Positions 53,376 through 63,805 of a stretch of 64,000 bases of DNA are shown piece by piece; positions within the stretch are counted from its first letter, which is position 1, and each line of letters begins with the position of its first letter. A program made the translations under genes and the position numbers. The notes beneath the pieces are model-generated. The model did no database searches. It saw nothing but the letters and a program-made list of their open reading frames with translations, and was not told the DNA's origin. This DNA is from Petaurus breviceps papuanus (taxonomy: Eukaryota; Chordata; Mammalia; Diprotodontia; Petauridae): NCBI GenBank assembly GCA_028583685.1, contig JAMXIF010000073.1:8577874-8641873 (forward strand), read 5' to 3'.

Positions 53376-53625
53376 GGGGCAGGTAGGTGGTGCAGTGGAT
53401 AGGATGCCAGACTTACAATCAGGAATACTCATCTTCCTGAGTTCAGATCTCAGAGACTAACTAGCTGTCTGACCCTGCGCAAGTCACTTCACCCTGTTTG
53501 CCTCAGTTTCCTCATCTGTAAAATGAGCTGGAGAAGGAAATGGCAAACCACTCCAGTATCTTTGTCAAGAAAACCCCAAAATGGGGTCGTGGAGAGTCAG
53601 AAATGAATGAACAACAATAAAACTT
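53376..53625 (+). repeat. SINE, MAR1 type with RTE-like tail, well preserved
   Basis: gggcaggtaggtggtgcagtg, cctcatctgtaaaatgagctgg, gcaaaccactccagtatctt, ccccaaaatggggtcgtgg and gaacaacaataaaa. One of the most complete copies. Confidence 0.95.
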
Positions 53626-53629
53626 TTGT

Positions 53630-54100
53630 AAGTTGATTTCTAGTTCAGTTGTAATAAAAGGACAGGTGGGAAAGAAGGCGGCAATTAAATATTAGACTTT
53701 TAAACTCTAGCCCTGTAGTGTTGTATCAGTTACACAAGAGTACAAGTGATAGAATATTAAAACATGTTTCCATTTCAAAGTTTGAGGAGATGCCTTGTGA
53801 TCACTATTGCCAGATGTTTTGGTGTACTTGGCACTGCACCATGGGAGTGCATTAGTAAAGACACAACAAACAAATCTCAGCAGATACTAGAAATTTTTTT
53901 CCTCCTCACCTCTTCCCAGGCTGAGTTGAAAGCTGGCTGCTGTACCAATGATACCATTCTTTCCATTTTCTCCCCTCTTCCTCTAATACTCACAATTGAT
54001 CAAAATGGTTTGAAAAGAATGCTTTCTTCCTGTATTGTTTAGTATTGTAAAGTGTCATGAGACATTCAATGTTATATCAAATCCCAAGCTCTTAGAATTC
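53630..54100. other. Unannotated stretch
   Basis: A 92-codon frame at 53764-54042 has no recognisable family. No repeat recognised. Confidence 0.4.
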
Positions 54101-54104
54101 ATGG

Positions 54105-54300
54105 GATCAGAGGTTTATATTTAAATGAGGATCCATATAGGTCAACTAGTCCCAACCCTTCATTTTGTAGATAAGGAAACTAAGCCACAGAGACATTAAA
54201 TGACTCAGTAAGGTCATATAGCTAGTAAGTTGTAGGACCAATATTCGAACCCAGATCTTTTGACTCTAATCTGAATCCAGTGCATTTTCAGCTGTCCTAG
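54105..54300 (+). repeat. Old repeat (catctagtccaac type)
   Basis: aggtcaactagtcccaaccc, agataaggaaactaagccac, aaggtcatatagctagtaag and cgaacccagatcttttgac. Confidence 0.7.
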
Positions 54301-54820
54301 AGCAAATCACATTCACCTCATAGATTTCCACCCCATCATTCCTTGGCCTTGTGCCCTTCTAATATTATCCCTAAATATTATCCTAATATTATCCCATCTC
54401 TAAAGAAGGAAAAAGTAGGTCTTGCTTCACATTACAGAAGAAGTAGCTTCAAGGTCTATCCCCCCTGAACAAGTCAGTAAAAGCATTGCTTTTGCTGCAA
54501 GCCCTCTGGATCAGCCTTGGGAATCCCTTCAACCAGACCAAATTGTTTGCTAGTAGAATATGTGCCTAGGAAAGAAGATTCTGCCTACTCCTCTGCTAAG
54601 CCATTCCAGCAATTAACAGCCTTCAGTGTCAGCAGATCCTCCCCTAAATCTCACTGGCATTTAGATCTTGCATTCCTTTCCTCCAGGCCTTGCTTTTCCT
54701 CTTGCAGAATTCTCCCACCAACAGAATGAGGATAAGTGAAAAGCAGGGAATCACAGAAAACAGGGATACACAGTCAATGGATTTGTCAGGCAACATTTAA
54801 GGAGTACCCAGAAAATGGTT
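54301..54820. other. Unannotated stretch
   Basis: attatcc words are repeated at 54362-54392. The 70-codon frame at 54517-54729 is not recognisable. There is weak resemblance to L3/CR1 text at 54590-54720. Confidence 0.35.
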
Positions 54821-54824
54821 AAGG

Positions 54825-55075
54825 TATGTTGTTGTGTAGCCATGTCTGACTCTACGTGACTTTGTCCCTGGGTTTCTCTCAGCAAAGTCGCTGGAGTAGT
54901 TTGCCATTTCCTTCTCCAGTGTGTTACCATTTTACAGATGAGGAACTAAAGTAGATAAGGGTTAGGTGACTTGCCCAAGGTCACACAGCTAACATCGAAG
55001 GCCAGATTTTAACTCAGATCTTCCTGACTCCAGACAGGCACTCTATCCACTGTGCCACCTTGCTGCCCTGGCAAA
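54825..55075 (-). repeat. SINE, MAR1 type with RTE-like tail
   Basis: tgttgttgtgtagccatgtc, tttgccatttccttctccag, gtgacttgcccaaggtcaca and ctatccactgtgccaccttg. Confidence 0.92.
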
Positions 55076-55204
55076 AGCCTAGTGAACATTAAAAGGTACA
55101 GAGTTACATGATCCCTGAACAAATGTGCAAGATGTACCAGCAGAAGTCCTGGGTTTGAGGACCAGCTCTGCTAGTGATGGCAGGCAAGCGACTCAATTTC
55201 TTCA

Positions 55205-56580
55205 TAGAATCACAGAAGCTTAGATTTTGAGAGGCGAAAATTACATCAACAACCATCAGCTCAACCCACGGAAACTCAGAATTATCCAACCATAGAATCT
55301 CAGTGTTGGCTGAGACCTCAGATATCACAGTCTCACTAGTTCCTGAGTCAGAATACCTGTTGGTAAGGTCCACTAGAAGATTACCAGTGATGGTGAATTT
55401 TCAACCTTCTGAGACAAGCCCATTCTACTTTTGAAAAGCTTCAGCTGTTAGGGAAGCTTTTTGATCCCAATATCTGTTTCTCTGTAATTTTCATACGTAC
55501 TGGTCCTATTAGTCTTGTAGAACCAACAAAAAAAAGTATAATTTCTCTTCCATATGAGTCTTCTGTATGTTTCAGATAGCTATTCTATCATATTTCCCTG
55601 AGTCTTATCTTTTCTAATCTTATCATCTGATTCTCACATGGCATGGTCTCCAAGCTTCTCACCATCCTGGCTGCTCTCCAGGCACACATAAGCTTGTTAA
55701 TGTCTTCCATTATGTTCCAATGTGTTCTTCAAATTGGAACACAGATAATCCAAACAGGGTCTAATGAGGGCATCATAGTGATACCAGTAGTACTGTAACC
55801 TCCCATACTTCCATTAAGGATGCTCTCTGGCATAAGGGAGAGAGGGCTGGCCATAGCCTTAGGAAGATCTGGGTCCACATTCTACCTTTAGCATCACCAT
55901 GTGACCTTTAGCCTCTCAATGATCAAGGCCATTCTCTAAGAGAAATTACAGATGAGTTGCTGATTTGTAGCCTTGGAGGGAAGGTCCCCCCCACACTGAT
56001 GAAATCATGGGTCCAGACCAAAAATAAAGGTGGCATTAGCTTTTTTGGCTGCCATATCACTGTTGACTCATATTCAGCTTGTAATGCACAAAAAAACCTA
56101 GATCTTTTATTTTTACATGACTATTCTCTAACCTTGCCTCCCTCATCCTGTATTGTAGTTGATTTTTTTAAGTATAGGATTTAATATTTATTCTTATGAA
56201 TTTCAATATATTGAATTTGGTCCATATTTCTAACTTCTAGAGGTCTTTTTAGAGCTTTATATTCAATGTAAAGCAATTACATGTCCCCTGTTCCCACTCC
56301 TAGCTTCCAGTCACTTTAATTTGATCATCAGCCTCAAGTTGCTCTAATTTGATAATTTTTAATTAATTCATCATCAGATGAATGCCTTCATTCCAAGTGA
56401 CTGATAAAAGTGTTAAGTAGAATAGGCCAAGTGCCGAGTCTGAGAATAGGGCACCAAAAATTTCCTTCAAGGCTGACAATGATCCATTATCCACCTAATT
56501 GTACTATCAGCCAACTCCTTTTATATAAGAACATTACAAGAGACTTAGTCAAAATCCTTGCTGAAATCTAGGTAGCCTTC
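55205..56580 (-). mobile_element. L3/CR1 LINE, long 3' piece split by a SINE
   Basis: Plus-strand text follows the reverse of L3/CR1 over more than 1 kb: ctcacatggcatggtctcc, accatcctggctgctctcc, gcattagcttttttggctgcc, actgttgactcatattcagc, gataaaagtgttaagtagaa, ccacctaattgtactatc and agacttagtcaaaatccttg. On the minus strand it covers the end of the reverse-transcriptase frame and the 3' UTR. Stops are frequent. An old SINE lies inside (55825-56030). Confidence 0.85.
55825..56030 (+). repeat. Old SINE inside L3/CR1
   Basis: gatctgggtccacattctac, gtgacctttagcctctcaat, gatgagttgctgatttgtag and gatgaaatcatgggtccagacc. This 3' part is typical of an old therian tRNA-SINE. The L3 text resumes after it. 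Confidence 0.6.
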
Positions 56581-56621
56581 CACTTATTTGAATCTCAGTT
56601 TCCTCCTGAAAATGAAGAATT

Positions 56622-56793
56622 TGGGGTAGCTAGGTGGTGCAGTGAGTAAAGTGCTGGCCCTGGAGTCAGGAGGACCTGAGTTCAGATCCGACCTCAGACA
56701 CTTAGCACACACAAACAAAAAAACCTAGCTGCGTGACCTTGGGCAAGTTACTTAAACCCAATTGCCCTCCAAAAAGCAAAAAAAAAAAAAAAA
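56622..56793 (+). repeat. WSINE-type SINE with target duplication
   Basis: ggggtagctaggtggtgcag, gtaaagtgctggccctggag, cttagcacacacaaacaaaa and ttaaacccaattgccctcc with a long A run, flanked by gaagaatt (56614-56621 and 56794-56801). Confidence 0.95.
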
Positions 56794-56804
56794 GAAGAAT
56801 TCTA

Positions 56805-57125
56805 TATACACTTAACCAGTAGACTATGATCTCCTTGAAGTCAGAGATGGTTTACTTTAGTGTTTATGAATACAAAGGAAAAAAGTCTATATTCTCAATT
56901 TCCATGGCAGTTGTTGGTGTCCCTCCCCCACCATAGTACTGTGTTTGTACCTTGCCACATAATTTCTGTTTACTTATCTCCATATATGCTTTCCCCCAAC
57001 AGAATGCATGCTTCTTGAAATCAGGGACTGTTTTGATGAATTTTGTCTTTGTATTACCAAGCACCTAGCACAGGGCCTTCCACCAAGTGAGCTTTTAATC
57101 AATATTTGTTGAATGGTATTGTATC
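56805..57125 (+). repeat. L2 tails
   Basis: 56815-56870 (ctatgatctccttgaagtca) and 56990-57125 (cccaacagaatgcatgcttc, ttgtctttgtattaccaagc, taatcaatatttgttgaatg) both read as L2 3' ends. Confidence 0.7.
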
Positions 57126-57384
57126 AGGGAGATAGGATTTTTTGGAGGGCACTGTGAGTGGCTCAGCCAGGAAAGAAGAATGGCCTGTTGGGGATTTGCA
57201 TAGCCTTGACTAAAGTATCAAAGCCAGAATGATGTGCCTACAGTGACCGTTTGACCTCCACAGGAAGATAGTACCAGTGTTGGCTTAATGGGAACCTCAC
57301 CCAGACATAGTGCTTAACCAGATGATCCAGAAAGCTAGAAAAGCAGACTTTTTAGAGGAACAATGCTGGACAAATCCTATGTTA
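57126..57384. other. Unannotated stretch
   Basis: No recognisable feature. Confidence 0.35.
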
Positions 57385-57530
57385 GCCTATCTCTGTATTT
57401 GTAAACTAAGGATTAAACAACATTCTCTACCTCTTGGCTTGTTATGAGGATCAAATGAGATTAACTGTATAAAGTATTTTGCACTTTAGAGCACTATATA
57501 AATGTTTCTTCTTCTTATTATCATTAACTA
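57385..57530 (+). repeat. MIR 3' part
   Basis: ttggcttgttatgaggatca, aatgagattaactgtataaag and cactatataaatgtttct. Confidence 0.75.
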
Positions 57531-57739
57531 CAGGGCTATTTTAAGTGAACATTGGCCAGAAAGACAGTTAAAATTACATCTTCCTAGCCTGCTGAAGTAA
57601 CCCTACTTCAGATTCTAGTAGTTCAACCTTGATTGCTGAGCTGGCATTTACAGGAAACCTGAAAAATGCACTTAGAAAGATTTAGAGTGGATCCAGGTGT
57701 TGGTATTTTGCCAGGAGTGGATTTGATGGTACTAACCTC

Positions 57740-57985
57740 CTGATTAAATACCTTGCACATAAGAGGTGCTCAAGAAATGTTTGTTGAAGGGCAGCTAGGT
57801 GGCACAGTGAAAAGAGGACTGGCCCTGAAGTCAGGAGGACATGAGTTCAAGCCGGGCCTCAGACACTTAACACACACAAAAAACTAGCTGTGTGACCTTG
57901 GGCAAGTCACTTAACCCCAGTTGCCCTCCAAAAAGTAAAAAACAAACAAAAGAAGAAATGTTTGTTGAAGTAATGAGTGAATAAT
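57740..57985 (+). repeat. L2 tail split by a WSINE
   Basis: cttgcacataagaggtgctc and aagaaatgtttgttgaa precede the SINE; the same text continues after it with gtaatgagtg. Confidence 0.8.
57789..57952 (+). repeat. WSINE-type SINE with 17-bp target duplication
   Basis: gggcagctaggtggcacagt to ttaaccccagttgccctcc and an A-rich tail, flanked by aagaaatgtttgttgaa at 57772-57788 and 57953-57969 (perfect). Low divergence suggests a young insertion. Confidence 0.97.
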
Positions 57986-58190
57986 TGCTAAAGTAGAGTG
58001 AAACTTCTACATGGAATCCTGAATCACAACCTTCCCCTGGAGTGACCTTTGATAACCAATTCTAAGGAACCTTCCATCTGAGCATCCTTGCGACAGATTG
58101 ATTTTGTGTGTTTTTCTGGAATGGCAGCCCCCAAAATGAGATTGTATCCTCACGCTCCATGGGATTAACAAAAGTAACTCTACCCAGCGA
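57986..58190. other. Unannotated stretch
   Basis: Two minus-strand frames are open here, one with VTFVNPMEREDTISFWG. The possible donor is weak and frames conflict, so no exon is called. Confidence 0.3.
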
Positions 58191-58194
58191 AAAG

Positions 58195-58400
58195 GAGACT
58201 GGTCTGAGAGTCAAAAAGACCTGAGGTCGAGTCTTCACTGCCATTTTGGGGCTATGTGACTTTGGTCAAGTCACCTTACCTAAGCCTCCGTTTCTTCATT
58301 TATAAAATAGGGATACTAATCCTCACACTCCCTACTTCCCAAGGTTGTTGGCAGGAGAGTGACTTTGTGAACCATAAAGCAGTAAATGAATGGGAGCTGC
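58195..58400 (+). repeat. MIR3-like SINE
   Basis: gactggtctgagagtcaaaaag, gaggtcgagtcttcactgcc, aagtcaccttacctaagcct and gtgaaccataaagcag. Confidence 0.75.
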
Positions 58401-58674
58401 AATAAAGACCTGCCTGTCATCTCCAGACCCCATGGCTGCCACCACTGTTCCTCCATCCCTCCAGTGCCCCATACCCCCAGCTAGCCTCTTCTTTGTATCT
58501 GATTATGGAACACTGGAAAGGGAATAAAGTCTTTCAGAAATACCAACAGGTGCAATTTCTAACTCCAAAGCTAGTACCATATCTACTATGTCATGCTGAT
58601 TCTTCTCTTTCCAAATTATTTTTTAAAAGAGTAATAATCATGGCAATAAAAAAGTAACAGTGAATACATTTTTT
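58401..58674. other. Unannotated stretch
   Basis: No recognisable feature. Confidence 0.35.
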
Positions 58675-58885
58675 ATGTAGCGCTTTGCTTGCAAAAATCC
58701 CACTCAAAACTCTCAACAATTTTCCAAAAATCTATAGGTGCTAATACTATCCCGTTTTACAAATGAGAAACCTAATGCTGAAAAGAATTAAGTGGCTAGT
58801 TAAGTTTCTTGAGGCAAGATTACAAACTCAGGTCTTCCTGACTCCCAATCCAGCACAGGACTCATTGCGCCATCTAGCGCCCTAA
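58675..58885 (-). repeat. MIR-type SINE
   Basis: tagcgctttgcttgcaaaaat, cgttttacaaatgagaaacc, ctcaggtcttcctgactccc and cattgcgccatctagcgcc. Confidence 0.8.
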
Positions 58886-59398
58886 GGCCATAAGATTGTC
58901 CATCTGGGACCAGCATTTTAAGTATTAAATCCAGCAATTAGACCCAAGTCTTGCCTTTCAGAAGACAAATTTTAAAAACCCTTGTTCACCAGGGCAGTAA
59001 ATATGTTCAGCCTCCTCCTCAGTTAAGGAAAAACCTTTGAGCAAAATCACCACCAAGAACACAAAACGTTCCAGGGGTATATCACCTACTAAGTGCCCCC
59101 TGCCAATTCTTTGAATTTTCTCCTTTTTCTGGTAGCGATCCAAAGCTGAAGCCTAGAAATCTTCACAAAGTCAGGATCTCAGCTTTCTAAGGAAGCCAAA
59201 CCCTTATTGGAGGACTAGCTCTATTTTGTTTACAGGGCTGAATTCAGAAAGAATTGTCACACTTTCAATTCCTTATGTGCAAAAATATGTACAGGGCAAT
59301 AATATTATTTTTGAAAACAAAAATTCATAATGGAGAAAGAATTTATAATGGAAAAATTAATTAATTTTCATTGTTGTAGAACATTGAAAAATACAAGT
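58886..59398. other. Unannotated stretch
   Basis: A 61-codon minus-strand frame (58958-59143) includes LVGDIPLERF and GFSLTEEEAEHIYCPG but has no recognisable family or clear splice pair. Confidence 0.35.
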
Positions 59399-59399
59399 C

Positions 59400-59595
59400 A
59401 GGGGAGAATTAGACACTGATTATTTGCATGACCATGGGCAAATCACTTTATGCCTGACTCTTAGCTTCTTCATGGGTGAAATAGGGATAATACCTATGGT
59501 ACCTCCCTTAAAGAATTGTTAAGAAAATCAAATGAGGTAATATGTACAACACTTTGCAAACCTGAAAGAACTGTATGAGTCAGCGTTATTTATGT
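59400..59595 (+). repeat. MIR SINE
   Basis: catgaccatgggcaaatcac, tgaaatagggataataccta and ttgttaagaaaatcaaatga. Confidence 0.8.
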
Positions 59596-60000
59596 CCCAT
59601 CAGTGCTCTAGGTCATGCAATAATAATATTCACTTAGAATTTTATTTACTTATGAAAATTAAAATATTCACTTGCTTAAATAACATTTTTTAAAAACTTT
59701 ATAGGAAAGCCTCAGGCACACAGGCTAGATCCTCTGGGGAGACTTTCTGGGAGGATCTGGGCAGGAATCCAAGGGATAAAAAGGCAGAGACAACTCGTGA
59801 TCTGCAGCCTTGGCTGTAGGGCCCCAAATCCCCAAATCCGCAGATCCATCAAAGTGAGCATAACCACATATTTTACCACATGCGCCATTTGTGTTAGTCT
59901 ATTTTTTAAATGCACAAATAAAAACAATGAGGAATCCATAAAATTATTTTAAATGTCATAAAACTCATCAGATTCCACAGATTTAATTATCATCTCTCTG
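59596..60000. other. Unannotated stretch
   Basis: No gene. The 75-codon minus frame at 59712-59939 is unrecognised. Confidence 0.35.
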
Positions 60001-60180
60001 CAATGAGTCACAGGTTCCCAGATTTGAGGATTGGAAAGGACCTCAGCAGCAAAACCCTCCAAAGGGGAGAAATCCAACACTTCCCAAGGCAGTCCAATGC
60101 ACTTTGGGCTAGCTCTAATTATTAGGAAGTTCGAATCATTAACAACTCACTAAGTCTGGTCTTTTAGAAAGGTCTGACCC
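60000..60180 (-). repeat. L3/CR1 LINE fragment
   Basis: The plus strand reads gaaatccaacacttcccaagg, cagtccaatgcactttgggc and tagctctaattattaggaag, the reverse of an L3/CR1 segment near its 3' end. Confidence 0.7.
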
Positions 60181-60900
60181 TAAGTCCTATGGCACCTGTC
60201 CTATTTTCTGTGATTTTAAAAAGTATCACAGATGGTGACTCATCAATCATATCTGTGAGCTCATTCAGGACATGGTTTATCTGAGCCTGGTGACTTGAAT
60301 TCATCAAAGGCAAATGCCATTTCTTGATTAGCCTATAAACTCCTTGAGAACAGAGACTTTGTTGTTGCCTTTCTTTGGACCCTCAATGATTAACACACTT
60401 CCTGGCACATAGTAGGCACTTTAATGAATACTATTTGATATGACTTATCTTGGGCATCAAATCCCTGTTAGTCATTTTTGTTCTGGGAACTCCAGCAGAT
60501 TCTGAATTATCAAGTTCCCCCAGTGCTATGTGATGCTATAGGCTTGTAGTCTATCTAAGTGATCTATAGTATTCTCCAATGACAAAAATCTCTTTTGTTT
60601 CTCCCTCCTTTGACCTTCATCCAAATATTCCCCATCACACCTCCCCTTCTCTATTTCCTGGATTTCTTCATATGAGTATACCTTCTTAAAATAGACTAGT
60701 ACTTCTTCCTGCACTTACCTATCCTATTTCTTTGTATACTTATCCAGAACTGTAGTTCCAGTCAGGAATTTCATCCCTCCATGTGACATTGATAGCTAGG
60801 ATGTCAAATTTGCCCACTTGTACTGGGACCACTAATTCCTCATTTGTTCCCTAAAATCTGAGCATTTGTACATGGAAAACCATGGATTTTACTTTAATTT
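60181..60900. repeat. Probable old repeat, split by an L2 tail
   Basis: tatcacagatggtgactcatc, gagcctggtgacttgaattca and gctaggatgtcaaatttgcc resemble old dispersed vertebrate repeats that I cannot name. An L2 tail lies at 60335-60440 (taaactccttgagaacagag, cctggcacatagtaggcac). The donor-like cacttacct at 60712 is therefore not used as exon evidence. Confidence 0.4.
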
Positions 60901-60943
60901 TTTTTTCTCTTGTTAATTTCTGAGTGCCTCAGCTGCTATAGAA

Positions 60944-60969
60944 TGTGTGTGTGAGAGAACACACACACA
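60944..60969. repeat. Perfect inverted repeat (TG)5/(CA)5
   Basis: tgtgtgtgtg, loop agagaa, cacacacaca: a 10-bp stem that could extrude as a hairpin. Confidence 0.9.
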
Positions 60970-61013
60970 CGTAAAATCTCCCAATCATTTTAGTTTAAAG
61001 CACTTTTGATGAG

Positions 61014-61169
61014 TTTTTTTTTTAAGCAATTGGGGTTAAGTAACTTGCTCAAGATTACACAGCCCGTTATTTCTGGGTGTGGTGCTAAGTATCTGAGCCC
61101 AGATTTGATCCCCAGGTCATCCTGACACTGAGGCCGGTGCTCTTACTCACTGAGCCACCTGGCCGCCCC
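61014..61169 (-). repeat. WSINE-type SINE, variant subfamily
   Basis: Shares tttctgggtgtggtgctaag, gagcccagatttgatcccca and ggtcatcctgacactgagg with 30385-30550. Flanked by tttgatgag (61005-61013 and about 61171-61179). Confidence 0.93.
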
Positions 61170-61369
61170 ATTTGATGAGATTTTTAAAAGACATATGGAA
61201 ATTATATTCTTGCCAAGCTTTGTTAAGTATACTCCATTCTTGCTAGGACTCTTTCCAACTTTACTATGTAAGCCATAATCCCAAAATGACTTCCAAATCT
61301 ATAGATAGAGTGCTACTTTCCCTCCTGAGTTCGATTCACACCTATAACTGCTTCAAACTGGATATACTG

Positions 61370-62335
61370 TAGGCATCTCAAATTCATGTTTCCGAACTAG
61401 AATTCATCATCTCTCTTCCCCCTACCTCTCCACTCCTATTCCAAATTTCACTATTTCTGTCAAAAACACCACCACTCTTCCAGTCATCCAGGTTCACAGT
61501 CTCTGAGTCATTTTTTACTCCTCTTTTCCTCATCCCACAGAGCCAAACAGCTACCAGATTTTTATTCTACCTCCATCCCATCTCTCATGTCTATCCCCTT
61601 TTCTGCACCCATAGAATGATCACTCTGGTTCAGGCCCTCAGGCCTTCTAACCTACACTATTGTATTAACTTCCTTACTGACCTACTGATCTTCCTGTCTG
61701 TCTCCGATCCACCCTCCACACAGCTACCAAAGCATCATTCCTACAGCATCAGGCCTTCTCTAGATCAATAAACTCCAGTAGTTCCCTATTACCTCCAGGA
61801 TCATATCCAAACTTTCCTGCTTGGCATTAAAAGCCTTCTACAATCTGGCTGCAGCCTGCCTTTCCAGGATCATTATACATTATTCCCCTTAACACACTCG
61901 ACAATCCAGCCAAACCAGTCTTGATGTTGCTGACCTGTCATTCCATCCCCTATCTTCATGCTTTTGATCAAGCTATACATTCCTGGAACGGGGGGCGCCT
62001 CACCTCCATCTCTTAGGATTCCTGTTTTCCTTCAAAGCTTAGTTCAAATACTGCTTCCTACCAGAGGCTTTTCCTGATGGCATTTGCTGTTCATTCCTCC
62101 CCACCTGCCCCAAATAACCTTGCATTTATTTTCTATATACTTATGTATTTATGTATGTATGTATGTACATGTATGCATGTATGTGTGTGCCTCTCCTCTA
62201 CCTCCTCCCTTCAAGAGAATTTAGTTGCCAGACATGTTTTACTTTCCCCCCCCCCCCAATATCCTCAAACCCTAGTATTGTGCTTGCATACTAGGCACTT
62301 AATAATTGTTTCTGGATCAACTGACAAATAGTAAT
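61370..62335 (+). mobile_element. L2 LINE 3' region, nearly 1 kb, with microsatellite
   Basis: Continuous L2 order: accaccactcttccagtca, ctctgagtcattttttactc, tggttcaggccctcaggcc, ctccagtagttccctattac, ctacaatctggctgcagcc, cttcaaagcttagttcaaat, then a (TATG)n run at about 62135-62190, a C run at 62250, and the tail actaggcacttaataattg. It is the most complete L2 in the window; no intact frame. Confidence 0.85.
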
Positions 62336-62734
62336 TCATGCAAATAACACATTTTGATTATCCCATGAATAAAAACAAGAAAATGCATTAAAGAGTCCTA
62401 AGTAATACTAGCCTCAACCATATTTCCAAACACCAAGGCCATACAAACTTATGTTTCAAGCATGTAAGAATTCTAAATAACCAGCTATTTCAAGGACCTA
62501 TGGTTTCATTGGTATAGATACTACCTCCCTCAGTCCCTTTTATGACTTAGTATAGGGTCTGTGAGAGTTAATGAGGCTCATTCTGTGACCAACCTTATCA
62601 TACAAGACATACACACTCCATTACCGTGCCATACTCAGAAGCCTTTCCAACATAAGAGGGGCTGCTGACCTTACACTCCATTAGCACAACTTTCAAGAAC
62701 CCAAGATCACCTCCCCATCAGAGAATCATGGGAT
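62336..62734. other. Unannotated stretch
   Basis: No recognisable feature. Confidence 0.35.
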
Positions 62735-62865
62735 TCAGATCTGCAGGGAATATTAGACGCCATCTAGACCAACCCCCTCATTTTACATAAGGGGAAACCG
62801 AGGCTCAGAAGCATTGTCACACAGTTTGTAAATAGCAGAGGTAAGAGGAACCACTGGAATGTGAT
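62735..62865 (+). repeat. Old repeat (catctagtccaac type)
   Basis: gccatctagaccaaccccct and taaggggaaaccgaggctca, ending before the centre of the unit. Confidence 0.7.
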
Positions 62866-63204
62866 TTTTACAGAAGATACTTGACACTGCAAAAAATTAT
62901 AAATGGCATGCAATTATAAGTGAATCATTGCTGATAGTCCTTCCAATACAGTCCTTCCAAGGAGATGAGCAGCTCCCGTTATGACAAGTTCAGTGGGCCC
63001 TAGGACAATATAGCCCAGGAGCTCCTGCCACCTAGTGGTAGATGAGGGGCTGTACAATTCAGAATGGAAGCCTGAAAGAAGTAATTAGACTAAGATGCAA
63101 TAGAGAATTTAAGTGTCCTCTTTAGGTAGAAATGGACACCTTAGGTCAATGAGTTCTATGGCAAGATACCATTCCAAATACATAGCACTTGATTATACAA
63201 ACAT
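62866..63204. other. Unannotated stretch
   Basis: No recognisable feature. Confidence 0.35.
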
Positions 63205-63650
63205 ATTGTTGAGTGCTGGTCCTAGAACTGGGAAGTCCTGAGTTCAAATCCCACCTTTAATGCATATCTTGGGCAAGTCATTTAATTTTGCTGGGCCTCA
63301 GTTTCATAGGATCATAGATTTGGAGCTGGAAAGGACCTTAGAGGTCCTTAAGACAAACTCCCTAATTTTTGTAGATAGGGAAACTGATAGTTAAGTGACT
63401 TGACCAGGGACACACAATCAGTAAATGTCTGACAAGAGATTTAACCATAATTCTTCCTGACTCTAATCCTATCCATTACACCTCAGCTGTAAAACTGGAA
63501 TAATAATATTTTCAGTACCTGTCTTACCAGATTGTTGTGGAGAGTAAATGAGATTTTTGTATTGTAAATCTAAAATGTCATCTATCACTGTCATTACCAC
63601 CATCACTATTATTGTTACTATTAGCCATGATAATGTACAAGGTGCTGAAT
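63205..63650 (+). repeat. MIR split by an old repeat (catctagtccaac type)
   Basis: MIR part one 63205-63305 (gggaagtcctgagttcaaat, gctgggcctcagtttc); insert 63306-63485 (aggatcatagatttggagct, tgacttgaccagggacacac); MIR part two 63486-63650 (agctgtaaaactggaataata, agattgttgtggagagtaaa). cctcag occurs at both joins. Confidence 0.75.
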
Positions 63651-63689
63651 AAAAATAAAAACACACCCCACCCTCTAGGAAGTTCCAGT

Positions 63690-63805
63690 TTTCTAGTGAT
63701 AACTTCATCTGGAGATGATTGGGTTAATTTAGCTTTCCTGCTACCTCTGAAAACCAAGAGGGTTGGATTAAATGAACTCCAAGATCTCTTCTAGAACAAT
63801 GTTGG
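63690..63805 (+). repeat. MIR3-like tail
   Basis: gagggttggattaaatgaac and tccaagatctcttctagaac. Confidence 0.6.

Noticed and set aside
58062-58244. Minus-strand exon-like frame (VTFVNPMEREDTISFWG)
   Set aside because: The possible donor is weak, two frames are open at once, and the upper end enters a MIR3. Not enough to call.
58958-59143. Minus-strand frame with GFSLTEEEAEHIYCPG
   Set aside because: No family recognised and no convincing acceptor-donor pair.
60712-60720. Strong minus-strand donor (gtaagtgca)
   Set aside because: Falls in a probable old repeat with no open frame reaching an acceptor.
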